DNA of 64,000 bases from Alphaproteobacteria bacterium (GCA_018821435.1 JAHJME010000039.1:44082-108081), one strand, 5' to 3'. Shown: positions 40,996-49,821, counted from the stretch's first letter. The notes: generated by a model from the sequence alone, not told the origin. Numbers and translations are program-made.

Positions 40996-42214
40996 CGACG
41001 CTCAGCCGATCCGCGTAGATCAGATCGCCATCCGGTATGGAGACGATCCGGGTCTCGGTTCCGTCCGCGGTCATTCGTGAAAGGCGATGCCAGGCCGCCG
41101 CCATCGGCACGCCGGGGGCGCCGGTGAAGATGCGCGGAAACACCTGGGTCTTCATTCGGTAGTCGACGGCGCCCGCATAGATATCGCGCCACGCCGGCTC
41201 CCGCCCTCCCGCCGACAGGTCCCAGGCCAGGAGATCGAATGGCGTCCAGCCCTGGTCCGGCAGCCACACCTCCATCCAGTAGTGCTCGCTCGGCGCCTGC
41301 CAAAGGAGGTAGCCGCCCACGAGGCGCGCCGGCAGTCCCCTAGCGCGGCACAAGGCGACCAGCAGCGCCGCGCCCAGCCGGCAATCGAACCAGCGCTGGG
41401 CGATCACCCAATCCAGCGGCGCGGCGCCGACCTGGTCGAGGGCGATCCGGCCGCAGGCCATGGTGTCGATCACATGGTTTCGGAACGCCAGAACCTGATC
41501 GAACGGCTCCCGCTGCCCGCACGCCAGACGCGCCGCCAGGGCCGCCACCGCGGCGGTCACCTGGATCGGCCCTTCCCGCTCGGCCAGCCAGAGCGTCAGG
41601 TCCTGTGGATCGCCGCGCGCCCGTCGGCCATGCGGGAGGCCTGGTTGCGCGTTGAACGTGAACCGCGCCGCGAGATCGACCCGGCCCCGGACGCCGGCGT
41701 CCGGCTTCGCCTCAAGACGACCCGGGCCGATCGCAACATCGCCCTCGGCGGTGTCCACCGCGATCTCAAGGTCCGTGAGATGGGCGTCCTCCACAGGCGC
41801 CGGCATCCGCAGCCGGCGCGCCGACGCGCGCGTCAGGTCGAACGTCCTGCGGAACGACACCGTGAACCGGCGCGACGGCAAGGCGTGCATATCCGGCGGG
41901 CAGCCGACGGGCCGGTCACAAAGCTCGGTCACCAGGCGCTGTCCCGTCGGCACGCAGTGCGCGCGCCAGTAGTTCGTTTCGCCGCGCAGACCGCCTGCGA
42001 TCATCGCATTCATGACCGCATCGGGGTCCAGACATTCCCCCGGGGTCCCTTCGAGCAGACGCTTCACGCGCGCACCCGCCGTCGCGGTCGCGCCCTCCCG
42101 CATCTCGAACAGACAGCCCGACAGCAACAGAAGAGCTTCGACAGCCTCGCGAGGCGCCGTGCGGCGCGGGGCCAGAGCATTGGTCGGCGTCAGGCGGTCG
42201 AACCCGTCTTCCAT
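40985..42214 (-). CDS. Transglutaminase-like (papain-fold) protein
   Basis: The C-terminal part of this 409-residue protein has the transglutaminase-core triad: Cys278 in WFDCRLGAALLVALCRARGL, followed by PARLVGGYLL, His311 in SEHYWMEVWL, and Asp327 in TPFDLLAWDLS. The N-terminal ~200 residues are unassigned and include RRFTVSFRRTFDLTR, which may be the beta-sandwich often found before this domain in bacterial proteins. Such proteins act as amidases, peptidases or crosslinking enzymes. No signal peptide is visible, so it probably works in the cytoplasm on a product of the cluster. It lies at the right edge of the lipoyl/glycosyltransferase cluster. Confidence 0.8.
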   Translation of the reverse strand: MEDGFDRLTPTNALAPRRTAPREAVEALLLLSGCLFEMREGATATAGARVKRLLEGTPGECLDPDAVMNAMIAGGLRGETNYWRAHCVPTGQRLVTELCDRPVGCPPDMHALPSRRFTVSFRRTFDLTRASARRLRMPAPVEDAHLTDLEIAVDTAEGDVAIGPGRLEAKPDAGVRGRVDLAARFTFNAQPGLPHGRRARGDPQDLTLWLAEREGPIQVTAAVAALAARLACGQREPFDQVLAFRNHVIDTMACGRIALDQVGAAPLDWVIAQRWFDCRLGAALLVALCRARGLPARLVGGYLLWQAPSEHYWMEVWLPDQGWTPFDLLAWDLSAGGREPAWRDIYAGAVDYRMKTQVFPRIFTGAPGVPMAAAWHRLSRMTADGTETRIVSIPDGDLIYADRLSVVRG

Positions 42215-42370
42215 GCGGACAGTCTGGCACGCCGCGCGATGTGAACGCCATCGTGAGGCCTAGCGGCCATTGCGGCGCAACGGCCCACGCCAGGTGAGTC
42301 CGGGTTCGGGGCTTGGAATGCGCTGCATTGCAACCTCCAGGCCACGACAACGCCGCGCCGACAGGCACGA

Positions 42371-42847
42371 TCAGTCCGGCTTTGGCGTCCGCTGCGGGGC
42401 CTCGTCGTGCTCCGCGAAGCTGGTGATCGGCTCACCCCACTCCTGCTCGAGCGCGGTGAACATGGCGGTCACGTTGCCGCTGCCGATCCGCCGCTCAAGT
42501 TCCGCGACCAGCACTTGCACCGCCTTGCGCGAATCCACGTGGCGCTGTTCGGCCAAGGGCGTGACCTTGACGATGTTTGCACGGCGATCCTGCGGATCCT
42601 CCTCGATCACGAGGAGGCCGCTCTGCACCATCTCGCCGATCGTCTGCCCCACGGACTGGCGCGTGATGTTGAGCTGACGCGCGATCTCGACCGGCCGGTT
42701 GGCGCCGTACCAGACGGTGATCAGCACCATGGTCTGCGGCGTGGTGACGTCTGACCATCCCGCGTCGCGCAGATAGGCGCGAAGGCCGGTGTTGAACCAC
42801 TCGAAGCCCCGCAGGAAGGGGACCAGCAAGTTCGCCGGCGGCTTCAT
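42371..42847 (-). CDS. MarR-family transcriptional regulator
   Basis: This 158-residue protein has the winged helix-turn-helix of the MarR family: RPVEIARQLNITRQSVGQTI as recognition region and VIEEDPQDRRANIVKVT as the wing with the conserved D-x-R. Helices on both sides serve dimerisation. The ATG at 42847 gives a normal length; a GTG at 42898 is possible. It is divergent from the SnoaL-like gene, and the 267-bp gap contains two perfect inverted repeats (43025-43038 and 43041-43055). MarR proteins usually repress a divergent operon and let go when a phenolic or lipophilic ligand binds. That fits the monooxygenase and transport genes ahead. Confidence 0.87.
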   Translation of the reverse strand: MKPPANLLVPFLRGFEWFNTGLRAYLRDAGWSDVTTPQTMVLITVWYGANRPVEIARQLNITRQSVGQTIGEMVQSGLLVIEEDPQDRRANIVKVTPLAEQRHVDSRKAVQVLVAELERRIGSGNVTAMFTALEQEWGEPITSFAEHDEAPQRTPKPD

Positions 42848-43024
42848 CGCGTCGGATTTCCCAAGGTTCTGCGCAGCATCCCAGCCAAATGCCCGCACAC
42901 GTCAGGTGGCGCAAGACGGCTCTTTGCGACGGGCGATGAAGGCCCCCAGGCCTCGCCCCGTAAACCCCTGCAACGATTGGAAATTCCGATCCTCCGCATC
43001 GCGGCCGGAGCAAAATATTGTAAG

Positions 43025-43055
43025 GATACTTGCGTATCTAGTAAGGTAGACTTAC
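43025..43055. promoter_or_regulatory. Two adjacent inverted repeats, candidate MarR operator
   Basis: Seen directly: GATAC-TTGC-GTATC at 43025-43038 and GTAAG-GTAGA-CTTAC at 43041-43055, both perfect 5-bp inverted repeats, set 60-90 bp before the SnoaL-like start in an AT-richer patch. Their position between a divergent MarR gene and the operon makes them good operator candidates. The sequence does not prove binding. Confidence 0.45.
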
Positions 43056-43114
43056 AGTCTCAGCCTACAAACGAAACGGCGCCAAGCCGACCGACATTAG
43101 GGAAAGACGCCAGG

Positions 43115-43603
43115 ATGACTGACGCTGCGAAAGCCGCGGATCGCGCGGCCGTGACCGAAATTCTCTACAAGTGGTGCACCTCGATCGACACCCGTGACTG
43201 GGCGGGCATGCGCTCCATCCTGACCGAGCCCGTGAAGATCGATTACAGCTCGAACGGCTCGATCGCGGGCGACCTGGCCGTCGACACCTGGATCGATCGG
43301 CTCAAGGGTCTGCACGGCTTCGACCGGACGCTGCACATGGTGTCCAATCCCGTGGTGACCGTGAATGGCGACGCGGCGACCTGCGTCTCCTACGTCAACG
43401 CCATGCACTTCCTGAAGGACGGCGACCGCGAGCTCGGCGCCTATGCCTGTGGAATCTACACCCACGAACTGGTCCGGGTGAACGGCAGCTGGAAGATCCG
43501 CGCCGCCACCTTCGACCTGGCCGGCCGCCACAGCGGCAGCGCCGCGTTCGACGAGGCCTTCGTCCGAGCCCGCGCGCTCGCCCCCTCCCGCATGCCCGCC
43601 TGA
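43115..43603 (+). CDS. SnoaL-like / NTF2-fold protein
   Basis: This 162-residue protein has the cone-shaped NTF2 fold pattern: a start helix AAVTEILYKWCTSIDTRDW, the GMRSILTEPVKIDYSS strand, TLHMVSNPVVTVNGDAATCVSYVNA and the closing GSWKIRAATFDLAG. Members act as small isomerases, hydratases or dehydratases, or bind a hydrophobic ligand; the W-x-x-M-x-x-x-L-T-E-P segment is common in the SnoaL_4 group. The gene starts the plus-strand operon: the next gene begins 10 bp later. Together with the flavin monooxygenase it may process a hydroxylated or cyclic intermediate. Confidence 0.82.
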   Translation: MTDAAKAADRAAVTEILYKWCTSIDTRDWAGMRSILTEPVKIDYSSNGSIAGDLAVDTWIDRLKGLHGFDRTLHMVSNPVVTVNGDAATCVSYVNAMHFLKDGDRELGAYACGIYTHELVRVNGSWKIRAATFDLAGRHSGSAAFDEAFVRARALAPSRMPA

Positions 43604-43613
43604 GGAGACCGGA

Positions 43614-44813
43614 ATGGTCTACCACCCCGACCGAATGCGCTTCGGAAGCTTCATCGCGCCCTATCATCCGACCCATGAGGACCCGACGCTCACCCTCGAG
43701 CGCGACATGCAGCTGGTCGAGCACCTCGACAGGCTCGGCTACGACGAGGCCTGGATCGGCGAGCACCACTCGGGCGGCTACGAGATCATCTCGTCACCCG
43801 AACTGTTCATCGCCGGCGTGGCGGGACGCACGAAGAACATCCGCTTCGGGACGGGCGTCAACTCGCTGACCTACCATCACCCGCTGATCCTGGCGGACCG
43901 CATCGCCCAGCTGGATCACCAGGTCCGCGGCCGGCTGATCTTCGGCTCCGGCCCGGGCCAGTTGCCCACCGACGCCTACATGATGGGCATCGACCCGCTG
44001 GAGCAGCGGCGGATGATGAACGAGTCGCTGGAGTGCCTGATCGAGCTGTTCGAGGGGCGCACCGTCACCCGCCAGACCGACTGGTTCACCCTGCGCGACG
44101 CCCGCCTGCAGGTGTTGCCCTACCAGACGCCGCGGATGGAGATGTCCGTCGCCTGCGCCGTCACGCCGACCGGGCCGACGACCGCCGGCCGCCTGGGCCT
44201 GGGAATGCTCTCGCTGGCCGCCTCCACCCCGATCGGCTTCACCGCCCTGGGCCAGCACTGGGACGTCTACGAGGAAACCGCCAAGGCGCATGGCAAGACG
44301 GTGACCCGCGACAGCTGGCGCGTGGTCGTCAACATGCACGTCGCCGAGACCCGCGAGCAGGCCATGAAGGATGTCGAGTGGGGCATCATGGACCTGGTCG
44401 AGTATATCCGTGGCATCCGTGGCGCGGCGGCCGGCGACGACACCGTCATCGGCCGGATCCGCAACGCCAAGGATGCGGTGAAGACGCTGACCACCGAGGG
44501 CATCGGCACCTTCGGCGTCGCCATGATCGGCGATCCGCAGGACGCCATCGCCCATATCGAGAAGCTGCAGGAGCAGTCCGGCGGCTTCGGCACCTTCATG
44601 TTCCTGGCCCACAACTGCGCGGACTTCGAGGCGACCAAGAAGAGCTACGAGCTCTTCGCCCGCCACGTCATCCCGCACGTCCGCAAGAGCAACCGCAATC
44701 GCGCCGCCTCGCTGGCGTGGTCGCGCGAGCAGAGCGCGACGACCTACGGCGGCATCGTCGGCGCGATGAAGAAGGCGATCTCCGAATACGAGGACACCAA
44801 GACCAAGGCCTGA
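43614..44813 (+). CDS. LLM-class flavin-dependent monooxygenase
   Basis: This 399-residue protein is a second luciferase-like oxygenase. It shows LGYDEAWIGEHHSGGYEII (metal- and substrate-region His pair), RTKNIRFGTGVNSLTYHHPL, GRLIFGSGPGQLPTDAYM and a later GTFGVAMIGDPQDAIAHIEKL. The GEHHSGG-E-I-I-S-S-P stretch is typical of the limonene 1,2-monooxygenase/alkane-type branch, so a terpenoid or other hydrophobic compound is a likely substrate. That is family inference. The enzyme needs a separate flavin reductase, and none is seen nearby. It lies 10 bp after the SnoaL-like gene and 53 bp before the TonB receptor, so it belongs to the same unit. Confidence 0.88.
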   Translation: MVYHPDRMRFGSFIAPYHPTHEDPTLTLERDMQLVEHLDRLGYDEAWIGEHHSGGYEIISSPELFIAGVAGRTKNIRFGTGVNSLTYHHPLILADRIAQLDHQVRGRLIFGSGPGQLPTDAYMMGIDPLEQRRMMNESLECLIELFEGRTVTRQTDWFTLRDARLQVLPYQTPRMEMSVACAVTPTGPTTAGRLGLGMLSLAASTPIGFTALGQHWDVYEETAKAHGKTVTRDSWRVVVNMHVAETREQAMKDVEWGIMDLVEYIRGIRGAAAGDDTVIGRIRNAKDAVKTLTTEGIGTFGVAMIGDPQDAIAHIEKLQEQSGGFGTFMFLAHNCADFEATKKSYELFARHVIPHVRKSNRNRAASLAWSREQSATTYGGIVGAMKKAISEYEDTKTKA

Positions 44814-44866
44814 ACGCGGAACACCGCGACGTCCAACGACAACAAAACACTATCGGGAGGGATAAC

Positions 44867-47095
44867 GTGCTGCGATTCAACAAGAGGGCCGTGCTGTTCG
44901 CGGCCGCCGCCTTCGGCAGTCTGCTGGCCAGCCAGGCCTGCGCGCAGAGCGCCGACAAGGACAGCGCCAGCGTCGCCGAGGTGCTGGTCACCGCCCAGAA
45001 GCGCGAGCAGAAGCTGCAGGACGTCCCGATCTCCATGTCGGTGGTCAGCGGCCAGCAGATGGCCGACTTCCACGCCAAGGACCTCAAGGATCTCGCGCTG
45101 GCGGTCCCCAACCTCTACGTCGAGCGCTTGAACGCCGCCGACGTGATCTACATCCGCGGCTTCGGCTCCGCGCCCTCGAACTTCGCCTTCGACCAGTCGG
45201 TCAGCATGTACCAGGACGGCATCTACGCCGGCCGCGGCAAGCAGTTCGAAGCGCCCTTCTTCGATATCGAGCGCATCGAGGTGCTGCGCGGACCCCAGGG
45301 CGCGCTGTTCGGCAAGAATACGCCCGCCGGCGCCATCAGCGTGGTCACCGCAGGCCCGACGCCGACGTTCCAGGGTGGGGTCGACGCCAACTACAACTTC
45401 AACCTCAACGGCGCCGAGGTCAGCGGCTTCATCTCCGGCCCGATCACCGACAAGCTATCGGCGCGCCTGGCGGTCAAGGGCCTGGACCTCAACGGCTATG
45501 TCCACAACGAGACCACGGGCAAGGACGACCCGCGCCGCAAGCAGGGCCTGGCCCGCCTGACGCTGCGCTACGAGGCCAGCCCGGACCTGGACCTCACGGC
45601 CAAGTTCGAACACTCCGACGTCCATGTGCTGGGCGCCAACATCGTCCTGGCGTCCACCACCGTCCCCGGCCTGGTCACCAAGAACCGCTTCGCCGATGGC
45701 AATCCCTTCGGCAACGCCGAGGCGGAGAACATCTATTCCAACGGCGCGTCGCTGACCGGCAACTACCGGATCGGCGAGTACACGCTGACCAGCGTCACCG
45801 GCTATTCCACCTACGGCGCCAACCGCTCGAACAGCTACTCGCGCGACGTGCCGGCGATCTACGTCAATCGCATCATCGAGCACTTCAAGCAGTTCTCGCA
45901 GGAGGTCCGCCTGCTGTCCCCGGCCGATCGCCGGCTGGAGTACATCATCGGCGGCTACTACGACTGGAGCGACTACGACCTCGACTATCCCAAGATCTAC
46001 AATCTCGGCGGCGGCGTGACGGCCGGCTCGATCACCTCGGACTTCAACCAGCGCGCCAAGACCTACTCGGCGTTCGGGCAAGGGACCTTCCACGTCACCG
46101 ACGAGCTGCGCGCCATCGGCAGCCTGCGCTATACCCGCACCGAGAAGAGCGGGCGCTTCGCGACCCGTCTGATCCGCGGCGCGCCGCTGGGCCGGATCAC
46201 CACCGCGAACGGCAAGATCGCCGAGGACACCCTCGATCCCTCCGCGACCCTGCAATACGACGTCTCGCCGGACATCATGGTCTACGCGACCTACGCCCGA
46301 GGCTCGAAGTCGGGCGGCTTCGTCAGCAACACCGTGGGCACGGTGGACTCCACCTTCATCTTCCGCCCGGAGAAGTCGACGAACTACGAGGCCGGCGTGA
46401 AGTCGTCCTTCTTCGAGAACCGGCTGGTGGCCAACGTCTCGATCTACCACCTGGGCTTCTCGGACCTGCAGACCTCGGTCTACGACCCGACCCTGAACCC
46501 GCCCGCCTTTGTCACCAAGAACGCCGCCAAGGCGCGTTCGAAGGGCGTCGAGGCGGCGGTGACCTGGAAGCCGATGCAGGATCTCCAGGTCAGCTGGAGC
46601 GGCGCCTATCAGAAGGCCAACTACAAGGACTTCCCGGGGGCCAACTGTTTGTCGCGCCAGCCGCTCAGCGTCTGCAACCCCGCCGCTCCGGCCAGCGCCC
46701 CCAACAGCGTCGCCAACAACAACCTGGCCGGCGCGCCGCTGACCTTCTCGTCGAAGTGGAGCGGGGCGGCCCAGGTGCAGCATACCGCGGCGTTGGGCGA
46801 GAACCTGCAACTGGTCACCACCGGGGCGGTCAACTACCGGTCCAAGTACTATAACTCTGACGACCAGAGCCCGATCTATGGGACCCAGCAGGGCTACGCG
46901 AAGGTCGACCTGCGCATCCAGCTCAGCGACACCGACGAGCGCTGGAAGCTGGCCCTGGTCGGCAAGAACCTGACCAACAAGCGCACCTACAGCTTCGCCT
47001 TCAACTGGCCGGCGTCGCTCAGCAACTTCCCCACCGCGCACAAGGTGCTCGACGAGACGCGAACCTTCGCGCTCGAAGGCGGCCTGCGCTTCTGA
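44867..47095 (+). CDS. TonB-dependent outer-membrane receptor
   Basis: This 742-residue protein has a signal peptide (LRFNKRAVLFAAA, ending QACAQSA), a TonB-box-like VAEVLVTAQKRE, a plug domain (QDVPISMSVVSGQQM, VIYIRGFGS, ERIEVLRGPQGALFGKNTPAGAI) and a 22-strand-type barrel ending in Phe (GGLRF). It moves a bulky or hydrophobic ligand across the outer membrane using TonB energy. The start is a GTG preceded by GGGAGG, 6 nt away; the signal peptide begins right after it. It lies within the monooxygenase operon and precedes an MFS transporter, so it is likely the outer-membrane step for the same compound. A terminator-like hairpin follows at 47104. Confidence 0.92.
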   Translation: MLRFNKRAVLFAAAAFGSLLASQACAQSADKDSASVAEVLVTAQKREQKLQDVPISMSVVSGQQMADFHAKDLKDLALAVPNLYVERLNAADVIYIRGFGSAPSNFAFDQSVSMYQDGIYAGRGKQFEAPFFDIERIEVLRGPQGALFGKNTPAGAISVVTAGPTPTFQGGVDANYNFNLNGAEVSGFISGPITDKLSARLAVKGLDLNGYVHNETTGKDDPRRKQGLARLTLRYEASPDLDLTAKFEHSDVHVLGANIVLASTTVPGLVTKNRFADGNPFGNAEAENIYSNGASLTGNYRIGEYTLTSVTGYSTYGANRSNSYSRDVPAIYVNRIIEHFKQFSQEVRLLSPADRRLEYIIGGYYDWSDYDLDYPKIYNLGGGVTAGSITSDFNQRAKTYSAFGQGTFHVTDELRAIGSLRYTRTEKSGRFATRLIRGAPLGRITTANGKIAEDTLDPSATLQYDVSPDIMVYATYARGSKSGGFVSNTVGTVDSTFIFRPEKSTNYEAGVKSSFFENRLVANVSIYHLGFSDLQTSVYDPTLNPPAFVTKNAAKARSKGVEAAVTWKPMQDLQVSWSGAYQKANYKDFPGANCLSRQPLSVCNPAAPASAPNSVANNNLAGAPLTFSSKWSGAAQVQHTAALGENLQLVTTGAVNYRSKYYNSDDQSPIYGTQQGYAKVDLRIQLSDTDERWKLALVGKNLTNKRTYSFAFNWPASLSNFPTAHKVLDETRTFALEGGLRF

Positions 47096-47103
47096 CCCCT
47101 CTG

Positions 47104-47139
47104 GCGGGCGGCGTCTTGAGCGTCGCCCGCACCTTTTTC
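47104..47139 (+). terminator. Rho-independent terminator after the TonB receptor
   Basis: A stem GCGGGCGGCG (47104-47113) pairs with CGTCGCCCGC (47121-47130), with one G-U pair and a 7-nt loop, followed by ACCTTTTTC. It lies 9 bp after the receptor stop and 14 bp before the MFS gene, so it may lower transcription of the two last genes rather than end the operon. Confidence 0.65.
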
Positions 47140-47152
47140 ATCGGATCCTCCC

Positions 47153-48520
47153 ATGACGATCTCGACGACCCCGGCGGCCGGCCGCAAGGCGCTTCCCCGC
47201 CACTGGGCGCTGGGATTGCTGCTGGCGATCTCGACCTGCGCCTTCATCGACCGTTCGATCCTCAACACCATCGGGCAGGCCATCAAGGATGACCTCGGGC
47301 TGACCGACCTGCAGCTGGGCCTGCTGGGCGGAGCCGCATTCTCGATCCTCTACGGCCTGCTGGGCGTGCCCGTGGCGCGGTTGGCCGAGCGGCGCGACCG
47401 GGTGAAGATCATCGCCGCCGCCGTCACGATCTGGTCGCTGATGACCGCCCTCTGCGGCTTCACCGCCACCTTCGGACAACTGCTGCTGGCGCGGGTGGGC
47501 GTCGGTATCGGCGAGGCCGGCGCGAACGCCCCGGCGCAGGCCTATCTGGCCGACCAGTATCCGCCCGGACGCCGCGCCTCGGTGATCGGCGTGCTGGGCC
47601 TGGCGACCCCGATCGGCATCGTCCTCGGCGGCATCGGCGGCGCCTGGCTGGCCCAGCACTACGGCTGGCGCACGGCGTTCTTCGCGGTCGGGCTGCCGGG
47701 ACTGCTGCTGGCGATCCTGGCGCTGGCCACCCTGCGCGACCCGCGGCCCAAGATCGTGGCCGGCGCGGCCAGCGACGTACCGCCGTTCGGCGCGGTGCTG
47801 AAGACCCTGCTGGCCAGCCGCGCTTTCCGGCACATCCTGGCGGCGGGCGTGATCACCAACTTCATCGGCCAGGCCGTGCTGGCGTTCGGTCACCCGTTCT
47901 TCGTCCGCGCCTTCGGGCTCAGCTACACCGAGGCGGCGGTGATCTTCGCGCTGATGAACAGCGTGTCGGTGGCCGGCGGCTTCCTGACCGGCGGGTTCCT
48001 GGTCGACCACCTGGTAAAGCGCGACGTCCGCTTCTACGGCTGGACACCCGGCCTCTTCATGTGGATCGCCATGCCGTTCTACGCCCTGGGCTTCCTGCAG
48101 ACGGAGCTGATCCCGGCGTTGATCCTGCTGACCATCCCCGGCCTGTTCTCGGCGACCTACTATGCGCCGTCGCTGGCGGTGACCCAGAACCTGGTGTCGG
48201 GTCGCATGCGCGCCACCGCAGTGTCGGTGGTGGTGCTGGCGTTCAACCTGATCGGCCTGCTGTTCGGTCCGCTAGTGGCCGGCGCGCTCAGCGACGCCTT
48301 CGCGGCCCGCGCCTTCGACGCGCCGGACTATGGTGTCGCCTGCAAGGGCGCGGCAGCCCTCGCATCCGCGGCCTGCCAGACCGCCTCAGCGGCCGGCGTA
48401 CGATACGCATTGATCAGCGTTTCGCTGCTGTTCCTATGGTCCGGCGCCCACTTCATGCTCTCCGCGCGACATTTGAAGCGCGACCTCGACCTGGCCCAAC
48501 AGCGATCGGAAGCCGCCTGA
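47153..48520 (+). CDS. MFS transporter
   Basis: This 455-residue membrane protein has about 12 helices and the major-facilitator pattern: RSILNTIGQAIKDDLGLTDLQLGLL at the start, GVPVARLAERRDRVKII, the motif A region, and VGIGEAGANAPAQAYLADQYPPGRR. This start and G-E-A-G motif match the spinster-like/aromatic-compound branch. It probably imports or exports the compound handled by the neighbouring monooxygenase. Its stop overlaps the start of the EthD gene (TGATG), so the two are translationally coupled. An internal hairpin between the receptor and this gene may tune its level. Confidence 0.9.
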   Translation: MTISTTPAAGRKALPRHWALGLLLAISTCAFIDRSILNTIGQAIKDDLGLTDLQLGLLGGAAFSILYGLLGVPVARLAERRDRVKIIAAAVTIWSLMTALCGFTATFGQLLLARVGVGIGEAGANAPAQAYLADQYPPGRRASVIGVLGLATPIGIVLGGIGGAWLAQHYGWRTAFFAVGLPGLLLAILALATLRDPRPKIVAGAASDVPPFGAVLKTLLASRAFRHILAAGVITNFIGQAVLAFGHPFFVRAFGLSYTEAAVIFALMNSVSVAGGFLTGGFLVDHLVKRDVRFYGWTPGLFMWIAMPFYALGFLQTELIPALILLTIPGLFSATYYAPSLAVTQNLVSGRMRATAVSVVVLAFNLIGLLFGPLVAGALSDAFAARAFDAPDYGVACKGAAALASAACQTASAAGVRYALISVSLLFLWSGAHFMLSARHLKRDLDLAQQRSEAA

Positions 48521-48897
48521 TGTTCAAGATGTCCTTCGCCGTCTACCGCCGCCCGGACCTCACCCAGGAGCAGTTCCTGGCCCACTGGCGCGACGTCCAC
48601 GCGCCGCTCGCCGTCAAGTACGCCAAGGATTTGCGGATCAAGCGCTACGTCCAACTGCACGGCGGCGACTACCCGGCCGCAGCCCTGATGACCGCCTCGC
48701 GCAACTGCCAGCCCCCGCACGACGGCGTGGTCGAGATCTGGTGGGAGAGCGAGGCCGAACGTCTGGCGGCCAGCGCCAGTCCGGAGGGCCAGGCGGCCGG
48801 CCGCGTCATGCACGCCGACGAGCTGAACTTCTGCGACATGAGCCGGGCAACGATCTGTTTCGGCTACGAGCACGTGGTGATCGGCGACGCCTCCTAG
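48520..48897 (+). CDS. EthD-domain protein
   Basis: This 125-residue protein fits the EthD family, a dimeric ferredoxin-like alpha+beta barrel: FKMSFAVYRRPDLTQEQFLAHWRDVHAPLAVKYAK at the start and VVEIWWESEAERLAA in the middle. EthD proteins accompany oxidative degradation pathways and may act as small ring-modifying or helper enzymes; their reaction is mostly unproven. The start overlaps the MFS stop. It closes the SnoaL-like, monooxygenase, receptor, transporter set. Confidence 0.85.
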   Translation: MFKMSFAVYRRPDLTQEQFLAHWRDVHAPLAVKYAKDLRIKRYVQLHGGDYPAAALMTASRNCQPPHDGVVEIWWESEAERLAASASPEGQAAGRVMHADELNFCDMSRATICFGYEHVVIGDAS

Positions 48898-49249
48898 GAG
48901 CCGACCGTCCAGGTTTCGTACGAGGTCCTCGAAGGACGGCGACGTCGTCGACCTTCGCCGAGAACGCATAGCCTGGGCAGCCGGCGGTATCACAGGCGAA
49001 CTGCCCTACGCTCCGAGGCCCGGAGATGTTGTGAGCCTCGGGGCGCGAACGGTGCAACTAGGCCGTGGCGCGGAACGCAGCTACCCCGCTGCCACCAGTT
49101 CGACGTTCAGCGCCGGGTCTGTCCGGCCGCCGATAAGTTGGGCCTCTGCGCAGGCCCAGGTCCAACCCGTAGCGTATCACCAGACCTCGAACGCGCGGCC
49201 AATGACACCGACGGCGGCGACTGGGCCGCGACCGACCCAAGAAGACGAG
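48898..49249. other. Non-coding or decayed stretch at the edge of the acquired patch
   Basis: These 352 bp lie between the EthD gene and the toxin-like gene. I found no supported gene. The toxin frame stays open upstream of its ATG to at least about 48940, so the toxin may once have been part of a longer protein that has decayed, but the translated stretch shows no recognisable domain. This may be the left boundary of the acquired patch, but I found no repeat of the tRNA 3' end here. Confidence 0.4.
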
Positions 49250-49807
49250 ATGCCAAAGCTCCGGCGCGAGCAGGCTGCCTTTAAAGACTTCGTGCGGGAA
49301 GAGTCCGGTCGCAACTGGTGGATGGCCATCCCTGCGCTCGCTCCTATGGCGGTCCCACTGCTGGCGGAGGGTGGGGCTCTGCTGGCGGGCAGGCTGGCTG
49401 CATCTCAGCTCAATCGCGCGCCCCTCAACCTGTTAGGTCGAGACCCAGGTCTTGCCCGAGCGCCACTCACGGAGACCGCAAAGAATGCTCTTCGCGCGAC
49501 CGCCAGAAAACGAGTGGCTCAGGCTAACGGAGTATCGGCCAGTGAACTCGCTGGTGAGGTGCATCACCGCGTGGCCCTTCGCTTTGCGCACCTCTTCCGT
49601 GCTGACCCGAACCGCCTCGCCAACCTAGTTCCTCTGATGCGGGAGGCGCATGTCATCGCCAGTCGGGCCGAGGCTGAGTTCGTGCGCGCTCTGGCGGGCC
49701 GGACGCCAACTCAGGCGGAGGTGATGGCGCAGGCGATGAGACTGGATAAGCTAATTGAGCCGTATGTCTTGAGGGCCGGCCTTTCCAGGCCGCCTCCGAC
49801 ACCCTGA
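49250..49807 (+). CDS. HNH-type nuclease toxin-like protein (C-terminal toxin module)
   Basis: In this 185-residue protein, residues ~25-60 hold a hydrophobic segment (MAIPALAPMAVPLLAEGGALLAG split by small residues), which could help membrane passage. The C-terminal part has an HNH/endonuclease-VII-like core: His105-His106 (EVHHRVALRFAHLF), then DPNRLANLV with Asn125 in the metal-loop position, and His134 (REAHVIA). This H-H...N...H spacing is common in polymorphic toxin nucleases. The immediate next gene is a SUKH-family immunity gene, which strongly supports a toxin role. Base and codon use is less GC-rich than the neighbourhood, a sign of transfer. No trafficking domain is attached, so it is an orphan toxin module or a fragment. 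Start is the ATG at 49250; a longer open frame exists. Confidence 0.6.
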   Translation: MPKLRREQAAFKDFVREESGRNWWMAIPALAPMAVPLLAEGGALLAGRLAASQLNRAPLNLLGRDPGLARAPLTETAKNALRATARKRVAQANGVSASELAGEVHHRVALRFAHLFRADPNRLANLVPLMREAHVIASRAEAEFVRALAGRTPTQAEVMAQAMRLDKLIEPYVLRAGLSRPPPTP

Positions 49808-49821
49808 CGATGGAGTTGATC

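Noticed and set aside
48806..49057. Short minus-strand frame with a CDTAGCPG stretch
   Set aside because: It has no ribosome-binding site and no match to a known family, and it covers the end of the EthD gene. Could be a relic, but cannot be supported.
49181..49200. Possible att-like match to the tRNA 3' end (CCTCGAACGC)
   Set aside because: Only a few bases match, far below the length expected for an attachment repeat.
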